DNA from: Solicoccozyma terricola
Lineage: Eukaryota; Basidiomycota; Tremellomycetes; Filobasidiales; Piskurozymaceae
DNA length: 64,000 nt
Direction of reading: 5' to 3'
Assembly (NCBI GenBank): GCA_001600875.1
Contig: BCLD01000004.1
Coordinates: 376,022 to 440,021 of the forward strand
Made by a program: the position numbers and the translations under genes. A model generated the notes under the pieces. That model was not told the DNA's origin, ran no database searches, and saw only the letters and a program-made list of their open reading frames with translations. Shown here piece after piece: positions 12,135 to 23,761 of the stretch. Every line of letters begins with the position of its first letter. The first letter of the stretch is position 1.

Positions 12135-13233
12135 TCATGTCTCCATCTTTCCAGCAGCTTCATCGTCACTGACTCCCATATCGCTCATCTCGGCATCGCT
12201 TTCTTCACTCTCCTCATCCTCATCTTCGTCTTCGCCGGCGTTATCAGCATCCTCGTTCTTCGCATATCGTTTAACGTACTCCTTCACTCGAGCGTTGTAT
12301 GAGTCTGGAGAACGCATTAAGAGTGCGGCAGCTTCACCATTCAGTGGGTCAGCGGGATTGGGGTAGCGTAACAATTGAGGAAGGAAGGATTCGAAGATGT
12401 TGATGAGTTCTGTTCGAGGTTATATGAAGGGGAGGGTTTTTCAGCTTGAGCGACCTGGTCGGATGATGAAGTTCTACTCGACTCACCAAACATCGGCGAC
12501 CAAGTCTGATTGATGACATCCAAGCAGACGCTTCCACTCCTGTCATCCCTTCACCATCAGCCATCCATCCATCCATTCACCGATATCACTTTACTCTTTA
12601 GACTCACATCTCATCGATATTTGGATGAAAGATCTTGTTCATGAATCCAATCGATGGTGACTTGTAAGGATATTGTTCTGGTAATTCGACATGAATCTTC
12701 CAAACACCTTGTTCGAATGGAGCTGTGTGATCACATTGACGTCAGATGGGGTCGTGAGCACAACTGCGGTAGCATCGAGGATCAACGAACTCTCTTTGGG
12801 TCCGTGGAATTTGATGTAGAATTCATTCATGCTGTCGTTGACGAGGTTGACTTGGTAGTCTGACATCAACCTGACGATTGCGGAACAGCATCCGAAGAGG
12901 AGATTGGGGGAAGATGTGTAATATGAAGGGAGGGAGGGAGGGAGGGAGAACGTAAATGAAAGGATTGGTGATGGCATGAACGGGTAAATTGTCAGTACAT
13001 CTGCTCTCTGAACATCCTCCAGAGCTCCGGCCACAGCTCCATCGGAGACTCGGAGAACACGAAAACCTCGAGCACTCACAACTTCATCACATCCGTGTCA
13101 GTCCTTCGCTTGGGAGAGCTGTGATAGCGAAAGAAGCGGACGACGGAGAGCCGTTAGCATTTCTCACATCCCTTTCCCGATGCAGGACGTGTACTAGGAA
13201 GGTTGGATTCGGGAAGACGGTTGCTCACCTCAT
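12135..13233 (-). CDS. UBC8: Ubiquitin-conjugating enzyme E2, Ubc8/UBE2H family
   Basis: The spliced product begins [15 protein letters not shown] and continues with [19 protein letters not shown] E2 core, [16 protein letters not shown], and the active-site segment [13 protein letters not shown] (Cys codon 12524-12526). Then come [19 protein letters not shown] and a very acidic tail ([17 protein letters not shown]), diagnostic of Ubc8/UBE2H. Known role: E2 for the GID/CTLH ligase that degrades gluconeogenic enzymes. Exon 1 has only five coding bases (ATGAG, 13229-13233). Exon 2 is 13080-13118 and exon 3 starts at 12870, after a 209-nt intron. Confidence 0.93.
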
Positions 13234-13671
13234 CTTGATATATCTCTAGTGGGATGATATGAATCTGGCAATGATGTAGTTGAAGGTGTCCCGGTTGACC
13301 CGAGTGGCGGCCAGCTGTTCCGAGGTAGGGCGCTTGAAGGTTCCGGTGGGGGTGAATGAGCGACTGACCCGAGAATATGAATAAAGAGGACGTGCAAGTG
13401 CCGGTTGTTGACGGATGTGTGTGGGAAGCAGCCTGTGTATGGAAAGCAGCCTACTGATGGTGAAGAGAGAACGCTGTATCGTTGCCTGGTGGTCGATGTC
13501 GTCAGCTCTGCGTTTGAGCGCGGAACATCCATCCAAGTCACGCGCCGGGACATCGTCTGGCAATGGAGTTGAATGTCAACCGGCCTCTGGGACAACATCG
13601 TCATACATATCCCATACATCGTCCATCCACACATCGCTTTGGCCAGCCTCGAGTCTCTGCCACGTCTCATC
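13234..13671. promoter_or_regulatory. Divergent promoter region, UBC8 / LAA1-like gene
   Basis: 438 bases between two start codons on opposite strands. No clear TATA or repeats are seen. Open frames here are short and have no protein-like bias. Confidence 0.4.
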
Positions 13672-16600
13672 ATGACAGAGCACCGAGAGACCCCATCCGT
13701 GGAGGCGCTCCAGCTCGACGAGGTAAGTCTGCAATGTGATCCGACCCGATGTCAAGCTGACCGTGCCATGCATCCACAGACCAATTTGGAACGAGCTGAT
13801 ACTCCTGATGTAGCGTTGCTACAGTGGCTGGCGGGAGCTGAGAGAGCTATCAATGAACTTGAAGTCGTGAGATCTGGCCCTCTTCCCATCCGACTCACTC
13901 ATGAAAAATCAGCTAACCACCTGCGTTGTTCTTCTCGCGAAGGATGATATCTCTCCTCATCTTCCTGCATTCAACTCACTTGCTCTCCGCATCTGCACCT
14001 CCGCACCCACTCTGCAGAAACCTGCTCCCCTTCCTAGGCCCGGTCGACCAATCCGACACGCATTGGCAAGGTGCTTAGTGGCATATCACCTCAAAGTCGA
14101 AAGCAGAACGCTCTTTGACCTCATGCAGGGTTTGATGAAGTTTGTCAATGAAAAAGAGAATGCAGGGAAAGGGAAAGACGGGGAATGGAACTTGTGGAGG
14201 GTGTGAGTAGTAACTATTCAATTTGCTATGCGATGAGACGAAGCTCACGATTTGGGTGTAACAGTGCAAGTTGGTACCTCATTGGAGAGATCATGAAGAC
14301 GATGGGAGCCAACGTGAGTTCTCATTGTAAGTCTGGACTAGGATCAAATGACTTATTGAAAGCGCTTCCAAAAAAACCCCATAGAACATGTCTTTCATGG
14401 CCGAAATTTCCCTAACGACCATCAAGATCGTCAAAGCATCCTCACTTGTAGGTCTTGTCGCGCCATCATCGAAAACCACTTGCTTATCTCTCTATCATCT
14501 CTAAACAGCCTGTCATTATCCGAACCTCGACCTTGTACGCTCTAGCAAAATCCCTCTCTACCGCTGGCAAAGCCATTCCAGAGAGTGTGGCTAAGGATTT
14601 GGTCAAGGTGTTGCTCGGGAAGAATGGATTTGGTGATGCAGCTGGTCCTGTGCAGCGGTGTTGTGCAGAGGTAAGCCTGCACGTCCACTGATATAGTGAC
14701 ATGTGTTACTCATGAGAGGTCTTTTTCTTGTCAACCACCAGGTCCTGGTTGCGCTTTCTACATATACAACTACCATCTCCTCTCTTGCGGATATGGAGTC
14801 TATCCTCGCACTTTCCATCAAGTCACTCGAAAAGGCAGACTACAACACTCGAAGAGGGTTCTCACGACTGATAGCTCATCTCCTTGCCATCACTCAATCG
14901 ACCGCGGGTCCGGTTCCTCAGGACAAGAAAGGAAAGAAAGCAGCGACTGATGATAACGATACTGTCACGGTGGTGACTTCTGGCGCTGATCAGACGGTCA
15001 AATCGTTATTATCGCTGCAGGATATGCTCAAGCAACTCTCGACAGCTTTCAATCGGACTGGTTCAACGAGGAAGATCAGGAATGCGATTTTCGACGTGTA
15101 CGCTACGTTATTTGAGGCGTTGGGAGCTACATACGTGGAATCGCACTACGGAGAAATCGTTTCTCATTTGTTCGAAGCGGTCGTATTGCCTCATCGAAGT
15201 AGATCATCCAAGTATGAAATACTAGCGATCAGGGAGATGATGGGTTTGTTGTTAAGAGACCTCATAGGCACGAGGCTGTTATCTGAGCAAGGTCAAGTAA
15301 TGGCTGTGAGGGAACTGGTGGGGTCGTATCTCAAAAAGTGGCCCGTCTTGCTACCAGGAGAGAAGGAGACCAATCCTTTAGTCCTCGTCATCGCCCTCAA
15401 GGAAGTGGCAGGCTTGTTGCTTCAACTGGGCAACGCAACGCCAAACATTCAAGAGGTGTTGCAAGAACCTCTCCTTCGGCTCTTGACTCATCCGGACGAG
15501 GCCGTACGGATACATGCGGCATGGTGTCTTCGCACCTACTGCTATACCACTCCGCTCACCCTACCGAAGATGATCGTACATATCCTCGCGGACCTCGATA
15601 GGGACATGTCGTTGGTTAGTTCGCCAACTTTGCCGGCGGATCTTGCTCCGCGAGCTATGGGTAGGGCGTATGCCTTATCGGCACTCATTGCTGCAGTACC
15701 TGATCGTCCGCTTTACGTATCGTATGATATCAGCACAACAGTCATGGACACTGCGATCGGACTGTTGAAGCGAGCGGGAGATCATGATGTCAAGGTGGCG
15801 GAGATCGAGGTGCAGGTGGCCTGGACTCTGATCGGGTCGTTGATGACACTGGGGGCAAGCTTTGTCAAGATGCACCTCCCACAATTGTTGGTTTTGTGGA
15901 GGAATGCCCTTCCCAAACCGACCAGCAAGGATAGCTCGGTCGGTGAACGAGGAGAGAAGGAATGGCTATTTCTCCTGCAGGTCAGGGAGTGCGCCCTGTC
16001 CGCCATCCTCAGCTTCCTCCGCAATAACCCAAGCAAGGATGTCGTCACGCTTGACGTGGCTCGAAGAATCGCCGCTCTCCTGACTAATACTCTCAACTTC
16101 ATCAATGGCTTTGCTTCAGCGTATGCAGAGGCTTTGCGGGAACTCCAAGCGGCACAGATGCAACAGCAACAGGGAGGAACCTCCAACAATCCGGCTGCTA
16201 TGACATTTGCGTCCGCCGCTGGTCGCGCGACGTTGGCTGACCGGGAAAACCTCCTTCGAAGGAGGATTCTCCAGTGCTTCACTGCTCTGGGCTCGTCGAG
16301 CGCGACAGAGTCATCTCAGCCTGCGCTCGTCATGGCAGCTGTTGGAGCGATCGCGGATCCCGACAATGCAGTGGTATCTGCAAATGCCACTCAGGCTGCC
16401 ATCCAAGCATCGGCGGGAGGTTTCACGAGCGTCTGGCAGTCTATTGACATGTACGGATTTGGCGTTACGTCACTAGAACCAACCCGGCCGACAGTGTCTA
16501 GCTCTGCAGACGACTTGAATAGGGACTCAATTGAGATGGCGATCGAACTTCAGGTGACCCGCAGCAATTGGCAATTTGAAGCGCTTCATAGTCCGAGACT

Positions 16601-19600
16601 GACTCTCCGTTGCACTTTACAGCTCTCCAATCCTCTACTTGCTTCTCTCGAGCATGACACACTCGGTCTTACAATCAGAGCGAAGGCCGATACCTCGCAC
16701 GATGTCTGTCCGACTAGCGTGTCCGCCGCCAGTGGTGTCATAGATGCCGGGGTCGAACTCTTCGCCATCTTGCTGCCTCATCAAACGGTCGACACGATGA
16801 TACAGTCTGTCACGCTTATGACCAATCACTTGCGATCGCCGACGATGGAGCGGAGCCCTGGGCGTCGTCAGGCAGTACTATTCAACGTTCTCGTTGCGTT
16901 GAGTCGGGCTTTGGCTTTTGCTCAATCTGCCGGATCACGGAAGGCAAGCGCCTTCAGCAACACAAACGTAGTTACCGTCATCCGAGCGCTTCTGCAAGAG
17001 GGTGTCCTTGATTCGTCCAAACAACTAAGGGCTGCAGCCAGCGAAGCGATGGGCTCCTTGGCTTCTCTGGTCGGCGGCAATTACCTCAGCCAACAATCTC
17101 AATGGCTCGTTGATCAAATCGTCAATAACCGAGTTCCAGATAGTCGGGCAGGCTGCGCTCTCGGTCTGGCAGCGATTTATAGCCAGGTTGGTGGACTTCT
17201 CGCAGCGCCACTCCTCAAGACCATCGTAAGCGTCCTCATGTCGCTCTCGACCGACCCGCATCCTACCGTGCACTTCTGGGCGATGTCTTCTCTTTCGCGC
17301 GTCATAGACTCAGCAAGCCTTGCATACTCGCCCTATGTCACCAGCACCCTCAAGATGGTCGCCAATATTTACATGCTAGAAACTCATGAACCTGAAGGTG
17401 GCTCTGTCGGAAGTACGAATCTACGTGGCGACCTTCCTGCCTACCAGGAAATGTGTCGCATCTTGCACGGGATCATCGGAGTGATGGGACCGGAGCTACA
17501 AGAGCCAAGTAGTGTGAAGACGATGACTCTCCTCCTCGTCCATGAATTTGGACTCGAACCAGATGAAGGTTTGGCCGTTGAAGCTATGAGGTGCTTCCAG
17601 CAGATCCTCATGTTCGTTCCCAACGACATGGACGTTCCCGGCCTCGTCTCCACCTTCCGTTCGCACCTTGGATCTAAACGCCGCCCGTTGAAGGTCGCAG
17701 CGATCACTGCGCTATACCAGATCGTGCAACGAGACGCCGTCCTCATGTCTAAACTCGGTGGAAACCAGCTCGTCGAGGATCTCTTTGCCCTGCTGGATGA
17801 AGATCCTAGCATGGAGGGCGTCAGACAGGTCATTATCAGCTGGTTACAGCAGACCTCGGCGGCGCTTCCTTCCGGTTGGATTGATTTATGCCAACGCATC
17901 ATGAACCGACCGGCCAACAACGCTGGTGCAGTGGCAGCAGCCACGAACATAGGTCTGCAAGACGATGAGGGGCAATCTCTTGGAGGGGATTCGTCCGCCC
18001 TCTTGGCCGCTGTCACTTCTCGATGGCGAACACAGCTGTTTGCTCTGCAGTGTCTGCATGAGGTCATTCAAGCAGTCGTACGGGCAGGCAGACCGGAGCA
18101 CTTTGACGCTGCTCTTGCTCGGTCCCTAAATATCAATCCCCGCCAGCTCATTATCTCGAGGGTGTCAGACCTAATTCGAATGGCGTTTTCTGCAGCCACT
18201 GCACAGACGATGGAAGTCAGAATGCAAGGCTTGGTAGTTCTTCGGGATGTCGTTGAAGTGAGCGGGCTTCCTTTAATGCTTTTTGGTCTGCCTGGCAAAG
18301 CTTACGCCCACACCTTCTCGTAGCACTTCAGCAAGTCGCCAGATCCAGACTTTGAGGGGGCCTTGTTGCTGGAGCAACATCAGGCACCCATCGCTGCAGC
18401 CTTGACTCCTAGCTTCGGCCCAGATTCAGCGCCAGAGGTTTTGGCTGCTGCCATCAACATCTGCGCTGTCTTCGTCGGCTCAGGCGTGGTCAAGGAAATC
18501 ACGAGAATGGGGAGAATTCTCAAGTTGCTGACGTCGGCCTTAGAGCGTTGTCAAGGTCGGTACATTGGCAGCACGAATGCCTGATTGTCGCTGACGTTGT
18601 GCATTCTTGAACTGTCAGCCGTCGGAAGCGCAGCGTCTGGAAGAGCCGAAGGGTTGTCTGCCAACGCGGATATCATGCTGAAGGTCTCGGCACTCACGGC
18701 TTGGGCCGAGCTGCAGATATCGAGTGTACGACAGTCATATCTGAAAGATGTGATCAAACCCCACAAGACCGTCCTCCACTCGCTGTGGGTCGGCGCTCTG
18801 CGTGACTACTCTTTGCTGCGTACCGACCCGGACTCCGAATCAGTATCCTCGACGGGTGATATGATACACTCCCGATTGGGCAGGGAGGTCCTCCTACCTG
18901 TGAGTTCTATCTGCTTCAACAAAGATGTCGTTCGTCCGCTAAAGCGGCCCACATTGTGCCTCCATTGTCTTCACAGTACTACGAAAACGCATCTGTGGTC
19001 ATCTTGGACGCTGTTGCAATCTCTATGGATGGCGGAGACCCCTCAATCAGATCAGCAATGGACGACACCAAACCCGAGATGGTTGTACCAGACGGCAAGA
19101 AGCCGACTTTGCGCCCGATGCCAACAGCGAACTTTTTCGTCGTATACGGGTTGTCCTTTGAGCTGGCCACTCAGTCCGTTGGAAATCCTGCCGCGAGCGT
19201 TAGCGGCGCGACAGCGCTGCATGCCATTCGTAACATCGTCGACCCCGTATACTGCGGAACTCAAATATTCGACAGTCCTCTATTTGATGAACTTTGCACC
19301 ATGTGCTATCGGATGGCATTGAGTGAGCCAGCGGCTTTGAGAAAGCAAGTGATCCTTGTCATGGGTACCTTTGCGACGTCTCGACGAGGTTCAGGGGACG
19401 ATCAACAAATCCGGCGAGCTTTGGCCGTCATCACGTTTGCATTGCGAGCAGCCGTGCCATCAAGGGAAGTGCAAAGCAACTGTGAGTAGACACTGCTAAC
19501 CGTCGTTTGACCGCCTTCCGATAACTGACTCGCTTGCATACATCCCTCCTCAGTTTTGCCAACTGACAGTGCGGAAGATCGTGCGGCGTTCCTGAACTCG

Positions 19601-20750
19601 TCCTTTACGTCTTTTATGGACGTAGTAGATTGTTGCGAAGTCTCTGAAAGACTAGAATTTCTGCTGGTCGCCATCCAACTGTACTCAGGTGAGTAGCTCC
19701 TGTGGGTGATTATACTAAACAGCAAGCTAACATCTCATGCCGATAGATCTGCTAAAAGACGAAAGCTCTCAGGTTGACGTTGTAGGATCAACACTTCCAT
19801 CGCTGAAAAATCTTCTGGACAAAGCGCACTCTTACGCTTCCAGCTCGCTGATCTTTGGACGCGTTGTTCACTCCGTGCTTTCGAGCGGCATCGCGAATCT
19901 CGACGATATGCGGTCAGTGATGTCTTCCTTGTTCCAGTATCGCTAGGGACTGACATACTCTCTCCCGGTCCAGTGGCCGACAAGGTCCAGCAGTGATGTT
20001 CAAAGTGAAAAATAATCTGCTTGCAATCGTATTGATCCTTACAACTCTGCGACCTGGATTATCGATCAGTCGTGCAGTCGTCGAGGAGGCATGCTATATC
20101 ATCGGGCAACGAATGCATGAGGACAATGAGGTAGGTCAACGTGCTTCGAACTTCGTCCCGCCATCACTCGCTCATAACCTTTCTCATCCAGCTGCAGGTG
20201 ACCGCGATACAATGTGCAAAGGCCCTGATCATGTCGGCTACTCGCGGAAACGCAGTGCTCAGGCCATGCGTCGCGCAGCTCTTCCCAGACATGATCCGAT
20301 ACCTCACCAAGGTTGCCGAATCTGCTGAAACAATTGACCAGCGATCGGCATTGTGGTCGGGTGGCAAGGAGATTATGCAGACTCTGAACCAGTTTGTAGC
20401 TGGTCTGGAAGAGGCCCAGAGTGAGTTTTCAATGAAATGTGATGAATCTAGGTGACTGATAAGAATTCTGCTAAACAGAACCTGCAGGTTACGCCGTTCT
20501 GCTGCCGACATTGATCCTCCTTCTGGATCCCGAACTCAAGAGCAATCCCGTACACGACATGGCGGTATCCCAGCTATTGGAGCTCGCCGTGCAGGCTCCT
20601 GTTGCTTTCAAGGAGGCCACAGCTGCGCTTGAGGAGCCTATCAGGGTCAGGTTGGAGACGGCTGTTCGTCAAGCGGTCGCAGCGAGGCAGAGTGGAGCGA
20701 AGACGACGTCGGCGATCAAGCCGCAGATTTCATTGAAGTCTTTTGGATGA
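13672..20750 (+). CDS. LAA1: HEATR5/Laa1 family giant HEAT-repeat protein
   Basis: Very large gene (roughly 1900-2000 residues), with many short exons at both ends and one giant exon (about 14742-18258). The N-terminal pieces RPIRHALARCLVAYHL, GEIMKTMGANNMSF and IRTSTLYALAKSL, then ALSIKSLEKADYNTRRGFSRLIAHLL, match the start of HEATR5. The rest is alpha-solenoid with repeated helices (HPDEAVRIHAAWCLR, LRAAASEAMGSLASLVGG). The C-terminal exons (FELATQSVGN, PLFDELCTMCYRMAL, LKSNPVHDMAVSQLLELA) follow the family order. Known role: Laa1/HEATR5 binds AP-1 and supports its recruitment to trans-Golgi and endosomal membranes. Stop after LKSFG at 20750. Some splice junctions were inferred only from frame. 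Confidence 0.85.
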
Positions 20751-21259
20751 AAGAGGTGTAGAATGTGTAGATAATCTGCCTTGAGATCCCCATCCAATTC
20801 CTTCCAGGCGTCTCACGTGAAACTCAGGATTGATGTGATTCTTCTGTAGTTCTTGAAGGGGAATTTCCCAAGTGCATGCTCCAGTGATCAAAGATTGGTC
20901 AGTCTGTGATTGAGTTGGAGCAGCAGGGAGAGGTTGCAATTGAGAGCGAACAAATGGTGCAACTCTTTCTACTGGAGAGCAGTTAGTTGCACAAGGAACT
21001 GACTTATCTGACAATTGAAATTTGATCCCGCGTCGAACTTAATTGTCCTTGGTCTAATCTTCAACTGGCAACCTTGCTGTCATCCTAATCATCAACCATG
21101 CCCAGCTTGTAGAACACACTGAGGCTGACACTACCTTCCCGCACTAAGCTCTACGGTGTCTTCATCTGTGTCAACTCGGCCAGTCCACCTTCCATCCCGC
21201 CTTGCACCTGAACGCGCTTCCTACCACTTCAAGTAGCAAAGATAACAACTTCTGCCAAA
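20751..21259. other. Intergenic, LAA1-like gene to DUF262 gene
   Basis: About 500 bases that should contain the terminator of the HEAT protein gene and the promoter of the DUF262 gene. The minus strand is open for about 90 codons (20730-21014) with protein-like composition but no ATG, so no gene is called. No TATA box or repeats were recognised. Confidence 0.4.
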
Positions 21260-23603
21260 ATGTCAACTCCAACATCCAAACGGGTTGTTGCGAAAGAAGA
21301 AGAAGACGAAGACTCCTTTGAAGGGTCGGATTATCTCAGCGAAGATTACGAAGATGAAGAGGAGGGGGAGGACGGTAACGGGGTACAAGGGCAAGAGCGG
21401 CCTGGGTTTATGCCTGAACAAGGATTGATTAAAGGAGCTTTACAAGCCTATCATCCAACTCAAGTGAGTTTCAGCTTTGAATGGTTGATGCATGGTATGA
21501 TTTTACTTACAAGAGGAGCTCTACAGTACTCCACTCGCCATATTTTCGGTAAGTATTGTGTTCTTCATCTGAACAGGTAATAGGGATCTGAACCATTAAC
21601 CATGTCACCATGCCCTCTCTTATCTCTCCATTCCACTTCCACTTCCACTTCCACTTCCTTTTTTTTTTTTTTTTTTTTTTTCTTCTTTGGAACATTTCTT
21701 CAAATCCTTCACCATCAATATATCGGTCTTGACCTCGCCTATTAACATCATCACGACCATGTTCACCATACTCCTTGTCTCCGCTTTGGCAACCATCCAT
21801 TGCAAATATCACATTATTACACCTCAAACACCCCACATTATAATTCCAACTTCACTCATTCATCTTCTTAGAGTTGATCCAAGATGGAGTTATCGACTTG
21901 GACCCCGAGTATCAGAGAGAGATCGTATGGCCAGAGGCCAAGCAATCTGGTTTGAGTGAGCATGGACAAACTTTGGATTTGAAAAAAAAAAAAAAAAAAA
22001 AAAGGGAGACTGATAACAACACATGTGCTTTCCAGTCGACAGTTTATTTCACAACTACTACATCCCTCCTGTCTTGTTTGCTGTCCGAGAGTCTGCAGAT
22101 GGGATGCAGACAAGAGTCTCCAGTGAGTGGATCATCTTCTAGACCATCTTCTTTTCTGGTGGCTGGGACTGATTGCCCCTTTCATCATCTGGCAATCCTC
22201 TTGGGTAATTCTATCAGTCGATGGAAAGCAGAGACTGACATCAATCTACCTATTCATGAGTGGACAAGTGAGTCCCGAGTGTGCATACCCTTGATTTGGA
22301 GATGGGTCTAATTCAGCTGCACCATTTCAGATTGCATGTATGTTTCAGCTAGATACACTACACCTAAATCTCGAGAGACTGGCTGCTGACAATTATGTGT
22401 CCTCGTCCTGCTAGGGAGACCAAAGTGAGTCTTTCATAAAATCAGTTTCGGTTGTTACGACTAACATTGACTCCCATTTGCAGGACTGGTGCAGGAAAGG
22501 GCTTCAAATACTGGTACACAGCTCCAATCATTAAAAAGACCAAGCTTGTTGGCACAAATAGATTGCTACCACCCAGGGAGAAGAGTTGGTTTGAATTCAA
22601 GACTGTTCAGTGTGGTGAGTAGCGAGCATTCGAGTGTTATCAGCGGGATATTTGCATATTTGCTTATGGTATTACTATGCAACAGCCGAGTTTTTCAAGA
22701 TCCCCGAGGAGGCGGAAAGGGACATTTTCCGTACATTCTTCTTCATTTCCATATTAGTGGAGGCGAAGGGGCTAATGTGATTACTTTCAACAGAACGTGT
22801 ACAACTGGGAATGTCGCTTTCACCTGCTGAGAAGCTTCAAGCTATTGCCTCTCCCTACTCTACTTGGATTTCTCTTCTGCTAAAAAAGTGGATATATGGT
22901 CCAGGCAAATGGAATGAATACTACCCAACATGGGATAAGGCTCGTGCAAGGGACTTCTCAAATGTTGCAATCATGATCATGATGATCACACAGTATCCAA
23001 CTCTGAAAACGTCGTTCGGAGCAGCACAAATCACAACTTGGTTGAATCGTACTGATCTTGTGAGCTTGGTGTGCGCGATCCTGGTCGAGCTCTTTAAGCT
23101 GACTTTTCTTGCAGGTCGAGGATTCACTTCGCAAGAAGATCGATAACGTCTTCGGAATATACCTCGACATTGTCAAGAATCATGTAGACGCGGCCTTCGG
23201 CACCAGCCCGAATAAACTGGCTCCAATCGAGTTTAGCTTCGCTGGCCTCATCATCTTCGCAAACCTCAAGCAGTGCAACTCGTCGCAACTCGCTAATTTG
23301 ATTGGCCAAATGCGAACTCACATTCGTCACAAGCACAAGGACGTCCGAGCCAATAATATCGTCATCAAGGATCTATTCAACTGGCTCAAGAACCTGCCCA
23401 AGCCATCCAACGGGAAGCGGGCCCACGGTCCTGACGAGGTCGACGAATTAGCGGATGACGGAGACGAGAGTGCGGATGAGCCGCTCTCCAAAAGAGCTCG
23501 ACGTGGATCGTCGGAAGACGGCGATTACTACGATAATGGTGTGCCGCGATTCATGGATCAACGCTTGACTAGACAAAATCACTCCACTCTAAAGGGCAAT
23601 TGA
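21260..23603 (+). CDS. DUF262 (GmrSD N-terminal/ParB-like fold) domain protein
   Basis: About ten exons. The protein starts MSTPTSKRVVAKEEEDED with an acidic region, then YSTRHIFELIQDGVIDLDPEYQREIVWPEAKQ, LIDSLFHNYYIPPVLFAV, and SIDGKQRLTSIYLFMSGQ. These match the DUF262 pattern of P-x-YQR-x2-VW, (L/I)IDS, P-(V/P), and the signature DG(Q/K)QR. Then come KGFKYWYTAPIIKK, VQLGMSLSPAEKLQAI, a helical C-terminal half and an acidic/basic tail with a likely nuclear signal (SKRARRG). In prokaryotes DUF262 is the NTPase/nuclease part of GmrSD-type restriction enzymes. Fungal members have no function known to me. The gene sits in an intron-rich chromosomal context, so recent bacterial contamination is excluded. 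Introns carry long T and A tracts. Confidence 0.82.
21631..21681. repeat. CTTCCA repeats followed by a T tract in a DUF262-gene intron
   Basis: Four to five copies of CTTCCA (21631-21658) run into a pure T tract (21659-21681, 23 nt). Both are inside the 323-nt intron 21549-21871. Confidence 0.8.
21982..22003. repeat. Poly-A tract in a DUF262-gene intron
   Basis: A run of 22 A lies inside the 80-nt intron 21956-22035, just after the exon ending in KQSGL. Confidence 0.8.
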
Positions 23604-23761
23604 ATTAAATTCGACTTCGGATCGTGACCTGTTCTGCTCATTTGCAAATATCTCCTTTATGTCCTACCGTTGTATCGCGTAAGTAGATAGATACGTAGGC
23701 TGTGATTACATGACGTGCGCTCCCTGCTCGTGAATATCGTAACATGTCTCGTGAACCAGCC

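Noticed and set aside
17441..18067. 208-codon minus-strand frame within the HEAT-repeat gene
   Set aside because: Shadow of the giant LAA1-like exon, whose plus-strand frame is continuous for 1200 codons.
21981..22003. Poly-A as a retroposon tail
   Set aside because: No element, target-site duplication or reverse-transcriptase remnant is next to it; it lies in an 80-nt intron.
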